Below are positions 53,633 through 62,142 of a DNA stretch of 64,000 nucleotides, piece by piece; position 1 is the stretch's first letter, and each line of letters starts with the position of its first letter. A model generated the notes under the pieces. That model ran no database searches. It was not told the origin of the DNA and saw only the letters and a list, made by a program, of their open reading frames with translations. The stretch is from Pseudomonadota bacterium. Its GTDB lineage: Bacteria; Desulfobacterota; Desulfobulbia; Desulfobulbales; Desulfocapsaceae. The position numbers were made by a program, and so were the translations under genes. The stretch is taken from the NCBI GenBank assembly GCA_018821985.1, contig JAHJKP010000045.1, positions 39,495 through 103,494 on the forward strand, given 5' to 3'.

Positions 53633-56028
53633 TCTTGCGTTTTGAGCTCTTTTTTAGAAAAATTCGCCGCCTGATAAGCCGCAGTGAACGAGCCATCCGG
53701 CTTTTGTCTCTGCCGAAATCTGAGGAAGAGAGTCTCTCGCCCGGCATTGTCATGATCCAGGTGGACGGCCTTTCCCACAGTCAGCTCAAGCAGGCCCTGA
53801 AAAAGAAAAAGATGCCCTTTGTCCGCCGCTTGCTGAAGAAAGAGCGTTATCATTTCCATTCTCATTATTCCGGTCTTCCTTCCAGTACCCCGGCGGTGCA
53901 GGCCGAACTTTTTTATGGGGTGCGGGGAGCAGTGCCTGCCTTCAGCTTCCTCGATAAAAAGTCAGGACGAATTGTACGGATGTTAGACCCTGATCGGGCG
54001 GCAGAGATCGAAGGACAGCTGGCAAAAAAAGGCATTCCCCTGCTCATTGGCGGCAGCGCCTACTCCGACATCTTCACTGGAGGGGCCGAGGAATCTCATT
54101 TCTGTTCATTATCAATGGGGTGGGGAGACCTGATTCGGGCTGCCCGGCCTTTTTCTCTTCTTCTTCTCCTGCTCTCCAATGCTTATAGCTTTGTCCGGGT
54201 CTTCATCCTCTTGATCGTTGAGTTTTCTCTGGCCATCGTTGATTGTCTTTCCGGCCTTATTGACGGTCATAATCTGGGTATGGAACTCAAATTTGTGCCG
54301 ACCAGGGTGGGAATCTGCATCCTTCTCCGGGAATTGATCACCATCGGTGCCAAGATCGATGTTGCCAGGGGGCTGCCGATAATCCACCTCAATTTTATCG
54401 GCTATGATGAACAGGCCCATCGCCGCGGCCCGTCGTCCCTTTTTGCCCATTGGGGGCTCAAGGGGATAGATGATTCCATTGCCCGTATCTGGCGGGCGGC
54501 GAAACGATCCACCCGCCGCAGTTATGAGATCTGGATCTATTCCGATCATGGCCAGGAGAGGTCCCGCTCCTATGTCAAGGAATATGGCAGAACCATAGAG
54601 GAGGCGGTCTCCGATCTCTTTGCCCGCTATGAGGATGAGTGGCGTGTTCAAGCTGGTGGAAATCATCGGGGTATCCAGTCGCAGCGGGTCAGATTGCTCG
54701 GAGGCAGACGGATTCAAAAACTGTTCCAGGTCTTCAAGGAGGAGGGAGGGGAGGCAGAGACCCAAAGCGTGGTGGTGACCGCCATGGGTCCCTTGGCCTT
54801 TGTCTATACGCCCTATGAACTGGATACGTCCCGTTGCGATATTATGGCAGCCGAGCTGGTGGTAAGTGGCCATGTCCCGCTGGTGCTGGTGTGTGACCTG
54901 CCTGGCCGGGTCAGGGCCTGGACCAGTGATGGGATGTATCTCCTGCCCGACGAGCAGGAAAAGGTCTTCGGCCCTGATCATCCCTTTCTCCAAGAGCTGT
55001 GTGCTGACATGATAACCCTCTGTCAGCATCAGGATGCCGGTGATTTTGTTTTGTGTGGCTGGCGCGCCGGTGCGCCCTCGATCACCTTCGCCATTGAAAA
55101 CGGCTCCCATTGTGGAGCCGGGCCGGAAGAGACCGGCGCCTTCGCCTTGCTGCCGGGTGATACCGTCCTGCCGAAGAAAGGAAATACATATCTGCGTCCC
55201 CATGATCTGCGCTACGCCGCCTGTAGGATTCTTGACCATCCCGAGAGAAGAATGGCGCCCCGCCCCATGAGGTCCGCAGGCCAGGAGAGCCTGCGGATCA
55301 TCTCCTATAATATTCATAGCTGTCTCGGTATGGATGGCGTGGTCGCCCCGGAACGCATTGCCAGGGTCATCGCCCAGCATCATCCCGATATCGTGGCCCT
55401 GCAGGAAGTGGATGTGGGCAAAGGCCGGACGGGTGGTGTTGATCAGGCCAGGATTATTGCAGAGTGTCTGCAGATGGGACATCATTTTTATCCCACTGTG
55501 CGGCTGGAAGATGAACTCTATGGGGATGCCATTCTGACCCATCTCCCCATGCGGCTGGTCAAGGCCGGGCCGCTGCCCGGTCTGCCGGGAAGGCCAAATC
55601 TTGAGCCGCGGGGGGCGCTGTGGGTCGTCATTACGGTGGGTAACCGGGAGGTTCAGTGTATCAATACCCATCTTGGCCTGTTCCCCAACGAACGTCTGCT
55701 CCAGGCCGAGGCACTGCTGTCCAGTGAGTGGCTGGCCCATCCCGACTGCCGGCTTCCAGTGCTTATGTGTGGTGATTTTAATGCCACGCCTGGCTCCCCT
55801 GTCTGCCGGCTGATACAGACCCGCCTTGTGAATGTTCAGTCCCTGTTGGAGATGGGCCTCGATAAACAGCCGATGAATACCTTTTGCAGCCGCTATCCCG
55901 TGGCCCGTATCGATCACGTCTACCTCAGCTCGGGGATAGAAGTGGTTGATTGTGAGGTGCCGGCCAATGAACTGGCTCAGGTTGCCTCTGATCATCTACC
56001 GCTGGTTGTAAGCTTCCGCCTGAAGTGA
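53629..56028 (+). CDS. Fusion of alkaline-phosphatase-superfamily phosphodiesterase and EEP-family phosphatase
   Basis: 799 residues, overlapping the GT4 gene by four bases. The N-terminal half is an AP-superfamily enzyme: GIVMIQVDGLS (Asp46), a likely nucleophile Thr87 in GLPSSTPAV, NFIGYDEQAHRRG and YSDHGQE for the metal sites. A hydrophobic stretch (~176-212) suggests membrane contact. The C-terminal part from ~550 is an endonuclease/exonuclease/phosphatase domain: RIISYNIHSCLG, IVALQEVDVG (Glu), INTHLGLF, MCGDFNATPGSP and ASDHLPLVV. Both halves keep their main catalytic residues. EEP enzymes include lipid phosphatases and sphingomyelinase-like phospholipases as well as nucleases. The fusion suggests sequential cleavage of phosphodiester and phosphomonoester bonds. 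Confidence 0.85.
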   Translation: MILRFELFFRKIRRLISRSERAIRLLSLPKSEEESLSPGIVMIQVDGLSHSQLKQALKKKKMPFVRRLLKKERYHFHSHYSGLPSSTPAVQAELFYGVRGAVPAFSFLDKKSGRIVRMLDPDRAAEIEGQLAKKGIPLLIGGSAYSDIFTGGAEESHFCSLSMGWGDLIRAARPFSLLLLLLSNAYSFVRVFILLIVEFSLAIVDCLSGLIDGHNLGMELKFVPTRVGICILLRELITIGAKIDVARGLPIIHLNFIGYDEQAHRRGPSSLFAHWGLKGIDDSIARIWRAAKRSTRRSYEIWIYSDHGQERSRSYVKEYGRTIEEAVSDLFARYEDEWRVQAGGNHRGIQSQRVRLLGGRRIQKLFQVFKEEGGEAETQSVVVTAMGPLAFVYTPYELDTSRCDIMAAELVVSGHVPLVLVCDLPGRVRAWTSDGMYLLPDEQEKVFGPDHPFLQELCADMITLCQHQDAGDFVLCGWRAGAPSITFAIENGSHCGAGPEETGAFALLPGDTVLPKKGNTYLRPHDLRYAACRILDHPERRMAPRPMRSAGQESLRIISYNIHSCLGMDGVVAPERIARVIAQHHPDIVALQEVDVGKGRTGGVDQARIIAECLQMGHHFYPTVRLEDELYGDAILTHLPMRLVKAGPLPGLPGRPNLEPRGALWVVITVGNREVQCINTHLGLFPNERLLQAEALLSSEWLAHPDCRLPVLMCGDFNATPGSPVCRLIQTRLVNVQSLLEMGLDKQPMNTFCSRYPVARIDHVYLSSGIEVVDCEVPANELAQVASDHLPLVVSFRLK

Positions 56029-56163
56029 GACGATCATAGAGAGCACTTGCGGAAGATGAGCTGAGCAGGTAAAAAGAGTTGCCGGAAAAATGAATCCGGC
56101 GCTGAGCGGTGAGTGGGCGGACCCTCTCTCGGCGTGCCTGGAAAAAAGAAAACGGGAAAAAGC

Positions 56164-56877
56164 ATGATGACAACAGAAATTCCTTTGCAGGATCGTATTA
56201 TTGTGGCCCTTGATGTGGAAAAAGCGGAGCAGGCCAAAGACCTGGTCAGGCGCTGTGAATCCCATGTCGGCTTCTACAAGGTGGGGCTGCAGCTCTTTAT
56301 GGCCAGCTGGTTTGAGGTGGTGGACTGGATCATCGAGCGTGGCCATAAGGTGATGCTCGATCTGAAATTTTTTGATATCCCCGAGACGGTGAAACTGGCC
56401 GTGGAGCAGGTCAATAACCGCGGGGTCTCCTTTGCCACCATCCATGGCAATGATCCCATTATCAGGGCGGCGGTGGCAGCGCGCGGCGATATGAAGCTAC
56501 TGGCAGTGACCGTGCTCACCAGTTTTGGTGAGGAGGATCTGCGGGCCATGGGCATGACCCAGTCCATTGAGGATCTGGTCTATTTCCGGGCCAAACGGGC
56601 ACTCGATCTTGGCTGTGACGGGGTGGTCTCTTCAGGATTGGAGGCAGGCCGCTTGCGGGATGGCCTAGGTGAAAAACTGCTCATTGTCACCCCCGGGATC
56701 AGGCCCGGGGCCAATGTGACGGACGGCGAAGATGATCAGAAACGGATTGTGACCGCGGGCAGGGCCATTGCCGCTGGGGCCAATCATGTGGTGGTCGGAC
56801 GGCCGATCACCAAGGCCGATGACCCGATCCGGGTGATTGAGGCCATGCAGCAGGATATAATGCGATTGGCCAGGTGA
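56164..56877 (+). CDS. pyrF: Orotidine 5'-phosphate decarboxylase
   Basis: 237 residues from ATG 56164 (a GGGAAAAAGC site precedes it; a longer frame begins at 56113). The active site is DLKFFDIPETV with the Lys/Asp pair, after IIVALDVEKAEQA and FYKVGLQLF; the phosphate loop is TPGIRPG near 190 and VVVGRPI. It makes UMP, the last step of pyrimidine synthesis. It follows the fusion gene by 135 bases on the same strand, so the link is not clear. Confidence 0.97.
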   Translation: MMTTEIPLQDRIIVALDVEKAEQAKDLVRRCESHVGFYKVGLQLFMASWFEVVDWIIERGHKVMLDLKFFDIPETVKLAVEQVNNRGVSFATIHGNDPIIRAAVAARGDMKLLAVTVLTSFGEEDLRAMGMTQSIEDLVYFRAKRALDLGCDGVVSSGLEAGRLRDGLGEKLLIVTPGIRPGANVTDGEDDQKRIVTAGRAIAAGANHVVVGRPITKADDPIRVIEAMQQDIMRLAR

Positions 56878-56898
56878 TGCGAATGGCGGAGACGTTGC

Positions 56899-57369
56899 TT
56901 ATGCCCTGAATGCGGCCACTGCAAACCAGATGAGTTGCAGGCTGGCCAGGGCATAGATGCCGGCGATCACATCATCCATCATGATGCCGATGCCGCCATG
57001 GATGCGCTCATCAAACCAGGAGCAGGGGAAGGGTTTGATGATGTCAAAGAGACGGAAGAGGAGAAAGCCCAGGACCCAGGCCGCCGGATGATCGGGGGCG
57101 CAGGCGAGGGTGATGAACATGCCCAGGATCTCATCGATGACAATGGGGCCGGCATCTTCCTGATCCAGCAGTTTTTCGGCAGAGCCGGAGACGAAAAAGC
57201 CGAGCGCAAAGAGCAGGAGCAGCATGAGCAGGTAGGCAGGCAGGCTCAGGTTGCGCAGAAAAAGCCAGGGGATGATGGCCACCATGGAGCCCCAGGTCCC
57301 CGGACACACGGGCAGTCTTCCTGCATAAAATCCTGTTGCCAGGGCGATAATCAGACGATCCATATTCAT
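56899..57369 (-). CDS. pgpA: Phosphatidylglycerophosphatase A
   Basis: 156 residues. Motifs GFYAGRLPVCPGTWGS (~13-28), IDEILGMFITL, FRLFDIIKPFP and MMDDVIAGIYA match PgpA, including the Asp/Glu residues of its active site. It has about four membrane helices. It removes the phosphate from phosphatidylglycerophosphate in cardiolipin/PG synthesis. It overlaps the larC stop by four bases and is last of def-fmt-larC-pgpA. Start ATG 57369. Confidence 0.93.
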   Translation of the reverse strand: MNMDRLIIALATGFYAGRLPVCPGTWGSMVAIIPWLFLRNLSLPAYLLMLLLLFALGFFVSGSAEKLLDQEDAGPIVIDEILGMFITLACAPDHPAAWVLGFLLFRLFDIIKPFPCSWFDERIHGGIGIMMDDVIAGIYALASLQLIWFAVAAFRA

Positions 57370-58562
57370 TCCTTCCCTTCTTTTTTTATTTCTCTTCCCA
57401 GATACACTTCCCGGTAGACCTGCTGCAGTGGGACCCCTGCGGATTCGGCAATTGCTCTGCAGGCCTCATATTCCGGATAGATCATTGTGCCGGACGGGGT
57501 CTGCACCTTCTTGGCCACAAGCCTCCCCCATTGGCTCTCCAGAGTCACCTGCTCACGCTCCAGGGTAATCCTGGCCTCCGTGCGGAAGCGCAGGCCGATG
57601 GCCGTGGTCTCCGAGAGGATGGTCTGTTTCAACTGCAGGGAATGGGCCGGGGAAGAGATGACCCGCAGCAGCTGTCCCGGCCGCCCCTTTTTCATCAGCA
57701 TGGCGGTCAGGCTGACATCGAGCGCACCCTGCCTGAGCAGGAGCTCGCAGAGATAGGGGAAGCCTTCACTGTTCCAGTCGTCCAGGTGGGTCTCGATGAC
57801 CTCAACGGTCTCGGATTTCTGTATCTCCCGGCCGATAATCAGGCGCAGCAGGTTGGGCTGGTGGTTGCTCAACTCCTGGCTGCCGGCCCCGTAGCCGGTG
57901 ACGTCGATGGTCATGTCAGGTAGCGGCCCAAAGCCTTGACTGAATGTTGTAAGCAGGGCGGCCCCGGTGGGGGTTACCAGCTCCTGGGCGAGGTCTACGG
58001 CATAGACCGGAACTCCTGTCAGCAGTTCACAGACGGCAGGCGCCGGCAGGGGCAGGTGGCCATGGGCGCAATCCACAAAGCCATGGACCCAGGGCAGGGG
58101 TGAACTGACCAACCGTCCTATGCCCAGATGATGCAGGCCGAAGGTGACGCCCACCACATCCAGGATGGTGTCGATGGCCCCCAGCTCATGAAAATGGATG
58201 GTCTCCATGGGCTGGCCATGGACCTTGGCCTCGGCGCAGGCCAGTTTCCGGAACACCGCAGAGGCCTGATCGATGATGATCGGCGAAAGATCGCTGGCCT
58301 GCAGGATATCCAGGATGGAGGCCAGATTGCGAAAGTGCTGGTCTCCCCTGGCGCTGATTGCGACCTTGGTGGCCTTGATCCCCGAGTCTCTGGTGCTGGT
58401 GACAGCAAGATCGAAGGGGCCGATGTCCAGTTTGGCCAGTTCCCGGCGCAGGAGTCCTTCGTCCAGCCCCGCATCGAGCAGGGCGGCTAGAAACATGTCA
58501 CCGCTTATTCCTGAGAAACAGTCGGTGTAGGCAATCATCAGGGGCTGGGTGGGAGTGGGCAT
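57366..58562 (-). CDS. larC: Nickel pincer cofactor (LarC) nickel-insertion protein
   Basis: About 398 residues from ATG 58562; ATG 58538 is also possible (MIAYTDCFSGISGDMF). The start choice is uncertain because no good site is visible. DCFSGISGDMFLAALLDAGL, IHFHELGAIDTILDVVG (His-rich), and the C-terminal ETHLDDWNSEGFPYLCE are family signatures. LarC inserts Ni into the pyridinium bisthiocarboxylate cofactor used by lactate racemase. It is one continuous frame here, unlike species that need a frameshift. No larA, larB or larE is present in this window. Confidence 0.88.
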   Translation of the reverse strand: MPTPTQPLMIAYTDCFSGISGDMFLAALLDAGLDEGLLRRELAKLDIGPFDLAVTSTRDSGIKATKVAISARGDQHFRNLASILDILQASDLSPIIIDQASAVFRKLACAEAKVHGQPMETIHFHELGAIDTILDVVGVTFGLHHLGIGRLVSSPLPWVHGFVDCAHGHLPLPAPAVCELLTGVPVYAVDLAQELVTPTGAALLTTFSQGFGPLPDMTIDVTGYGAGSQELSNHQPNLLRLIIGREIQKSETVEVIETHLDDWNSEGFPYLCELLLRQGALDVSLTAMLMKKGRPGQLLRVISSPAHSLQLKQTILSETTAIGLRFRTEARITLEREQVTLESQWGRLVAKKVQTPSGTMIYPEYEACRAIAESAGVPLQQVYREVYLGREIKKEGKE

Positions 58563-58600
58563 GGCATAATCAGGGGTATCTTGCGGGCGGTAGAGGACGC

Positions 58601-59551
58601 TTATTCCCGCGTGAGCTGCAGGCCTGGCGTCAGGGGGTGGCCGCACAGATAGGCCTCAACCGTCATCCGTTTTTTTCCTTCCGGCTGGATCTCTTTGATC
58701 AGCAGACAGTCTTGGGCGGTGGCGATGAGCAGTCCCTGGTGGTCGGCCAGGATCAGGGTCCCGGCTGGTTGTCGGCACTCTTTGTGGATAATCTCCGGTG
58801 CAAAAAAACGGAAACGCTGCCCGTCCATAAAACTGTAGGCCGCAGGCCAGGGATCGAGGCCGCGAATCAGGCAGTGCAGCTCCTTCGCCGGTCGGGTCCA
58901 GTCGAGGCAGCCATCTTCCTTGGTCAGCGGCGGGGCCTCGGTGGCGAGTGTGTGATCCTGCCTGGTCGCGATGAGCCTGTCCTTGCGTAGCAGGTCAAGT
59001 GCCTGAAGCAGGGTGGTCCCCCCCAGTTCCGCCAGTTTGGTAAAGAGGCTGCCTGCGGTCTCGTCCTCGGCCACCGGGATTGCTGCCGGCAGCAGGATGT
59101 CTCCGGTATCCATGCCCACGTCCATCTGCATGATGGTGACACCGGCCTGGCTGTCGCCCTTGATGATTGCCCACTGGATGGGGGCGGCCCCGCGGTGTCT
59201 GGGCAACAGTGAACCATGGATGTTGATGCATCCCAGTCGGGGGAGCTCCAGGATGGAAGCAGGCAGCATGCGGCCATAGGCGGCCACGATGATCAGATCT
59301 GGCTCGTAGCTCTTCAGGGTATTTAAAAATTCTTCAGTGCGGATCTTGGTGGGTTGCAGTATCGGGATTCCTGCCTCTTCAGCTGCCACCTTGACCGGAG
59401 GGGGGGCAAGTTTTTTGCCGCGGCCCTTGGGGCGGTCAGGCTGGGTGACCACGGCCACTATCTTGTCCGGCCCATTCAGCAGTTTGTGCAGGGCAGGAAC
59501 AGCAAAGTCCGGGGTTCCCATGAAGATGATGCGGAAGCTGGTGTCTGCCAT
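58601..59551 (-). CDS. fmt: Methionyl-tRNA formyltransferase
   Basis: 316 residues. FMGTPDFAVPAL, QPTKIRTEEFL, then the catalytic INIHGSLLPRHRGAAPIQWAI (HGSLLP) and GVTIMQMDVGMDTGDIL are standard for Fmt. The C-terminal OB-like domain follows. It formylates initiator Met-tRNA. It starts 14 bases after the def stop on the same strand, the common def-fmt order. Confidence 0.98.
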   Translation of the reverse strand: MADTSFRIIFMGTPDFAVPALHKLLNGPDKIVAVVTQPDRPKGRGKKLAPPPVKVAAEEAGIPILQPTKIRTEEFLNTLKSYEPDLIIVAAYGRMLPASILELPRLGCINIHGSLLPRHRGAAPIQWAIIKGDSQAGVTIMQMDVGMDTGDILLPAAIPVAEDETAGSLFTKLAELGGTTLLQALDLLRKDRLIATRQDHTLATEAPPLTKEDGCLDWTRPAKELHCLIRGLDPWPAAYSFMDGQRFRFFAPEIIHKECRQPAGTLILADHQGLLIATAQDCLLIKEIQPEGKKRMTVEAYLCGHPLTPGLQLTRE

Positions 59552-59565
59552 CCTTTACGTCCTTT

Positions 59566-60078
59566 CTATGCCTTCTTTTCGGCCAGCATCTTCTGGACCT
59601 TTTTCTTGTACAGGGTGCGCTTTAAGGCGCTCAGGTGGTCGAGGAAGAGGATGCCGTGCAGGTGATCAATCTCGTGTTGGAGGACAACGGCAAAACGGTC
59701 TTCCGCTGTTATCTCCTTGGGTTCGCCGTCCAGATCCTGAAAGGAAACCGTGACCTTTTGGTAACGTTTGACATTGGCGGTCAGCTCAATAACACTGAGG
59801 CAGCCCTCCTCGTCGGTCTGTGTCCCTTCATGGCCAATGATCCGGGGATTGATCATGACCATAACCTCCTGCTCCTCCTCGAGCTTGGCCACATGGACGA
59901 TGACCAACTGGATCGACTCGCCGATCTGGGGCGCGGCCAGACCAATACCGGGTGCGTCATACATGGTCTCGGTCATGTCGGCGACCAGTTTTTTAAGTCC
60001 TTCGTTGAAAACGGTGATCGCTTTTGCCTTCTGACGGAGGACAGGGTTCGGAAATTCTAGGATTGTACGTATGGCCAT
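59566..60078 (-). CDS. def: Peptide deformylase
   Basis: 170 residues from ATG 60078. It has the three motifs: GIGLAAPQIG, EEGCLSV and QHEIDHLHG (metal-binding His and Glu). It removes the formyl group from nascent proteins, paired with fmt. The ATG at 60087 is in frame too; neither has a strong site. Confidence 0.97.
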   Translation of the reverse strand: MAIRTILEFPNPVLRQKAKAITVFNEGLKKLVADMTETMYDAPGIGLAAPQIGESIQLVIVHVAKLEEEQEVMVMINPRIIGHEGTQTDEEGCLSVIELTANVKRYQKVTVSFQDLDGEPKEITAEDRFAVVLQHEIDHLHGILFLDHLSALKRTLYKKKVQKMLAEKKA

Positions 60079-60171
60079 GGAATACAAGGTATGTGTTGAG
60101 GATCTTGGGAAACTCCTTCGACAAAGGTGGAAGGATGAGTTTATTTTCTATATTATTTTTAATAATAATCA

Positions 60172-60183
60172 GTAATGTCCGCA
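60172..60183 (+). repeat. 12-bp direct repeat, left copy
   Basis: GTAATGTCCGCA here recurs at 62322-62333. The two copies flank the three-gene signalling operon at 60214-62142 on either side. The left copy lies before def. Confidence 0.5.
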
Positions 60184-60213
60184 ACAGCAACAGGCAGTCT
60201 GCATATTGCTGTC

Positions 60214-61116
60214 CTAGGGAGCGGCAACCACCCGGTTACGACCTGATTTTTTTGCCGCATAGAGCGCATCGTCGGCCATCTGTAACAAGGCTTCTGCATG
60301 CTCTACTTCATCATACATATAAGCGACCCCGAAACTGACTGTGATGTTAAGAGTCTGGCCGTCAAAGGTTACTTCCGTCTGCTCAATGGCCTGGCGCAGC
60401 CGCTCAGCAAGACTACAGGCTATCTCAAAGTCGGCCTCCGGCAGCAGGCAGCAAAATTCTTCACCGCCGTAACGTGCCAAAAAATCGGTATCCCGAATCA
60501 CTGAACCCATCAATGCGGCGATATGTTTTATCACGACATCACCGCATTGATGGCCATAGGTATCGTTGACATTTTTGAAAAGATCTATATCGCACATGAT
60601 CAGGCTAAATGGGCGATTATAGCGTTTGTGGCGGCTGAATTCCTCCTGGAGCTTGGTATCCAGGAATCGTCGATTGTAGATCCCGGTCAGGCCATCCTGC
60701 ATGTTTCTTTCGACAAGCTTCCTTTCGTAGGCGGCAATCTCGGTAACATCCTGCACGGAAAGATAGATATGGCTGACGACGTTGCTTTCATCCCGTAATG
60801 GTCCCATGGTGCAGCTCTGCTGCATGTGATTGAACTCGGAACCGAAGGTGCTGTCCGGTTTGAAGGGGAACAGATAACGATGCAGCTTCTGGGAGAAAAA
60901 AGAAAAGTTGCCGAACTTGAAGACCGATTTGCAGTTGCGGAGGAATTTCGGGTTATCCAAATTGGGGAAACAACTGAAAATCGGAGAACCTATAATGTCT
61001 TCGGCCTTGATGTTGCTGTGCAATTCCATCCAGCGGTTCCAGTGTCGTACGTTCAGGTCTTTGTCAAGGACGACGAGGCCGACATTGATCATGTTGAAGA
61101 TTTGCTCAAAAATCAT
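60214..61116 (-). CDS. PAS-GGDEF diguanylate cyclase
   Basis: 300 residues. An N-terminal PAS-like domain (VGLVVLDKDLNVRHWNRWME) precedes a GGDEF domain with DGLTGIYNRRFLDTKL, CDIDLFKNVNDTYGHQCGD and ARYGGEEFCCLLPEA, an intact active site. It makes cyclic di-GMP. It overlaps the CheC gene by four bases and is the last of a response regulator-CheC-DGC operon. The PAS domain may bind a small molecule or haem; no cofactor residues are clear. Confidence 0.93.
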   Translation of the reverse strand: MIFEQIFNMINVGLVVLDKDLNVRHWNRWMELHSNIKAEDIIGSPIFSCFPNLDNPKFLRNCKSVFKFGNFSFFSQKLHRYLFPFKPDSTFGSEFNHMQQSCTMGPLRDESNVVSHIYLSVQDVTEIAAYERKLVERNMQDGLTGIYNRRFLDTKLQEEFSRHKRYNRPFSLIMCDIDLFKNVNDTYGHQCGDVVIKHIAALMGSVIRDTDFLARYGGEEFCCLLPEADFEIACSLAERLRQAIEQTEVTFDGQTLNITVSFGVAYMYDEVEHAEALLQMADDALYAAKKSGRNRVVAAP

Positions 61117-61757
61117 TCATACTGCTCCATGAATAGATTCAAGGCCTTCTTCAACCATTGGAAAGATTCGCTGCTGTTTATCAAAAAAAGATAACCGCTG
61201 ATATTCCGGTCACTAAACTGGAAAACAGTCCGCATGACGGTCGCCAGGCTGTTCGGCTCAAAGATCTCACACGGAATGGCGTTGCGGGGATGATCCTCGA
61301 TAATGATCCGCGGCGGAGAAAAACTGACCTCGTCATCAAGCAACTCAACCACCTTGCCGACACAGGCGCCGATCAGAATATTAGATACTTCCAGAATAGA
61401 TTCTTTCTCAAGGGCCGCCATGCTGACGTCCTCGCCATAGTCCTCGACGTTATCACCGAATAGGTTCAACAATTCCCGGCCGGCACCACTGGGAAAAATC
61501 AGCAAAGCCACGCCCTTAAATCTACCCAGGTAACTCTGCTCCACAATACTGATAATATCGTGATCAGATATCTCGGTGGAGATAAATTCTGGCAGATCCA
61601 CCACCTTCAAGGTGCGAACCTCGGGCACATTCAAGACCACATAGGTATCAATCACCTCGGCCAGATCGGCTGAGGCCCTGCCAAAGGCAATGTTCATCAA
61701 CTCCTGAAGGATATCTTGCTCATCTCTGGAGAGCGCCTGCTCAGCTGCAATGCTCAT
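61113..61757 (-). CDS. CheC-like phosphatase
   Basis: 214 residues with two copies of the ExxN phosphatase helix: ILQELMNIAFGRA (Glu19, Asn22) and ILEVSNILIGACVG (Glu123, Asn126). It belongs to the CheC/CheX/FliY group that dephosphorylates CheY-like regulators. Position between a receiver gene and a diguanylate cyclase suggests it resets that receiver. It is not in a chemotaxis operon. It begins four bases after the regulator stop. Confidence 0.88.
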   Translation of the reverse strand: MSIAAEQALSRDEQDILQELMNIAFGRASADLAEVIDTYVVLNVPEVRTLKVVDLPEFISTEISDHDIISIVEQSYLGRFKGVALLIFPSGAGRELLNLFGDNVEDYGEDVSMAALEKESILEVSNILIGACVGKVVELLDDEVSFSPPRIIIEDHPRNAIPCEIFEPNSLATVMRTVFQFSDRNISGYLFLINSSESFQWLKKALNLFMEQYE

Positions 61758-61761
61758 AACT

Positions 61762-62142
61762 TTATCCTTTCTTCTGCCCGGTTCCCTCGACCAGTCGTAA
61801 AACCTCGGCGACCGCCTCGGGAGAAAGAGGCTTCCGGAGCAAAGTAAAGGCCCCGGAGTCCATCACATTACTAATTGTTTTTTTCTGCACATCCGCAGTC
61901 TGCACAACGACCACGGCATCTTGGTCTACTTTGAGTATTTCCTGCAGCGCCTGCACACCATCCATTACCGGCATGGTTAAATCAAGAAAAACCAGATCCG
62001 GTTTGACCTCTTTGAATTTTTCCAGACCGGCAAGTCCGTCACCCGCTTCAAAGAGCTCAAATTCCCGGTCTTTTGGCAGACATTTTTTGACAATTTTTCT
62101 GGAAATCGTCGAATCGTCAACAATCAGGATTGTATGTATCAT
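61762..62142 (-). CDS. Stand-alone response regulator
   Basis: 126 residues, receiver domain only. TILIVDDSTISRKI has the acidic pair, the phospho-Asp is in LVFLDLTMPVMDG (~54), VVVVQTADVQ has the Thr/Ser switch position and LLRKPLS the Lys. It is the first gene of the operon with the CheC-like phosphatase and the diguanylate cyclase. Such three-gene units couple a phosphorylation signal to cyclic di-GMP output; the sensor kinase is not here. Confidence 0.92.
   Translation of the reverse strand: MIHTILIVDDSTISRKIVKKCLPKDREFELFEAGDGLAGLEKFKEVKPDLVFLDLTMPVMDGVQALQEILKVDQDAVVVVQTADVQKKTISNVMDSGAFTLLRKPLSPEAVAEVLRLVEGTGQKKG

Noticed and set aside
54112..55995. Minus-strand open frame of 627 codons
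   Set aside because: Antisense to the phosphodiesterase/EEP fusion, whose motifs are conserved; the antisense protein has no recognisable motif.
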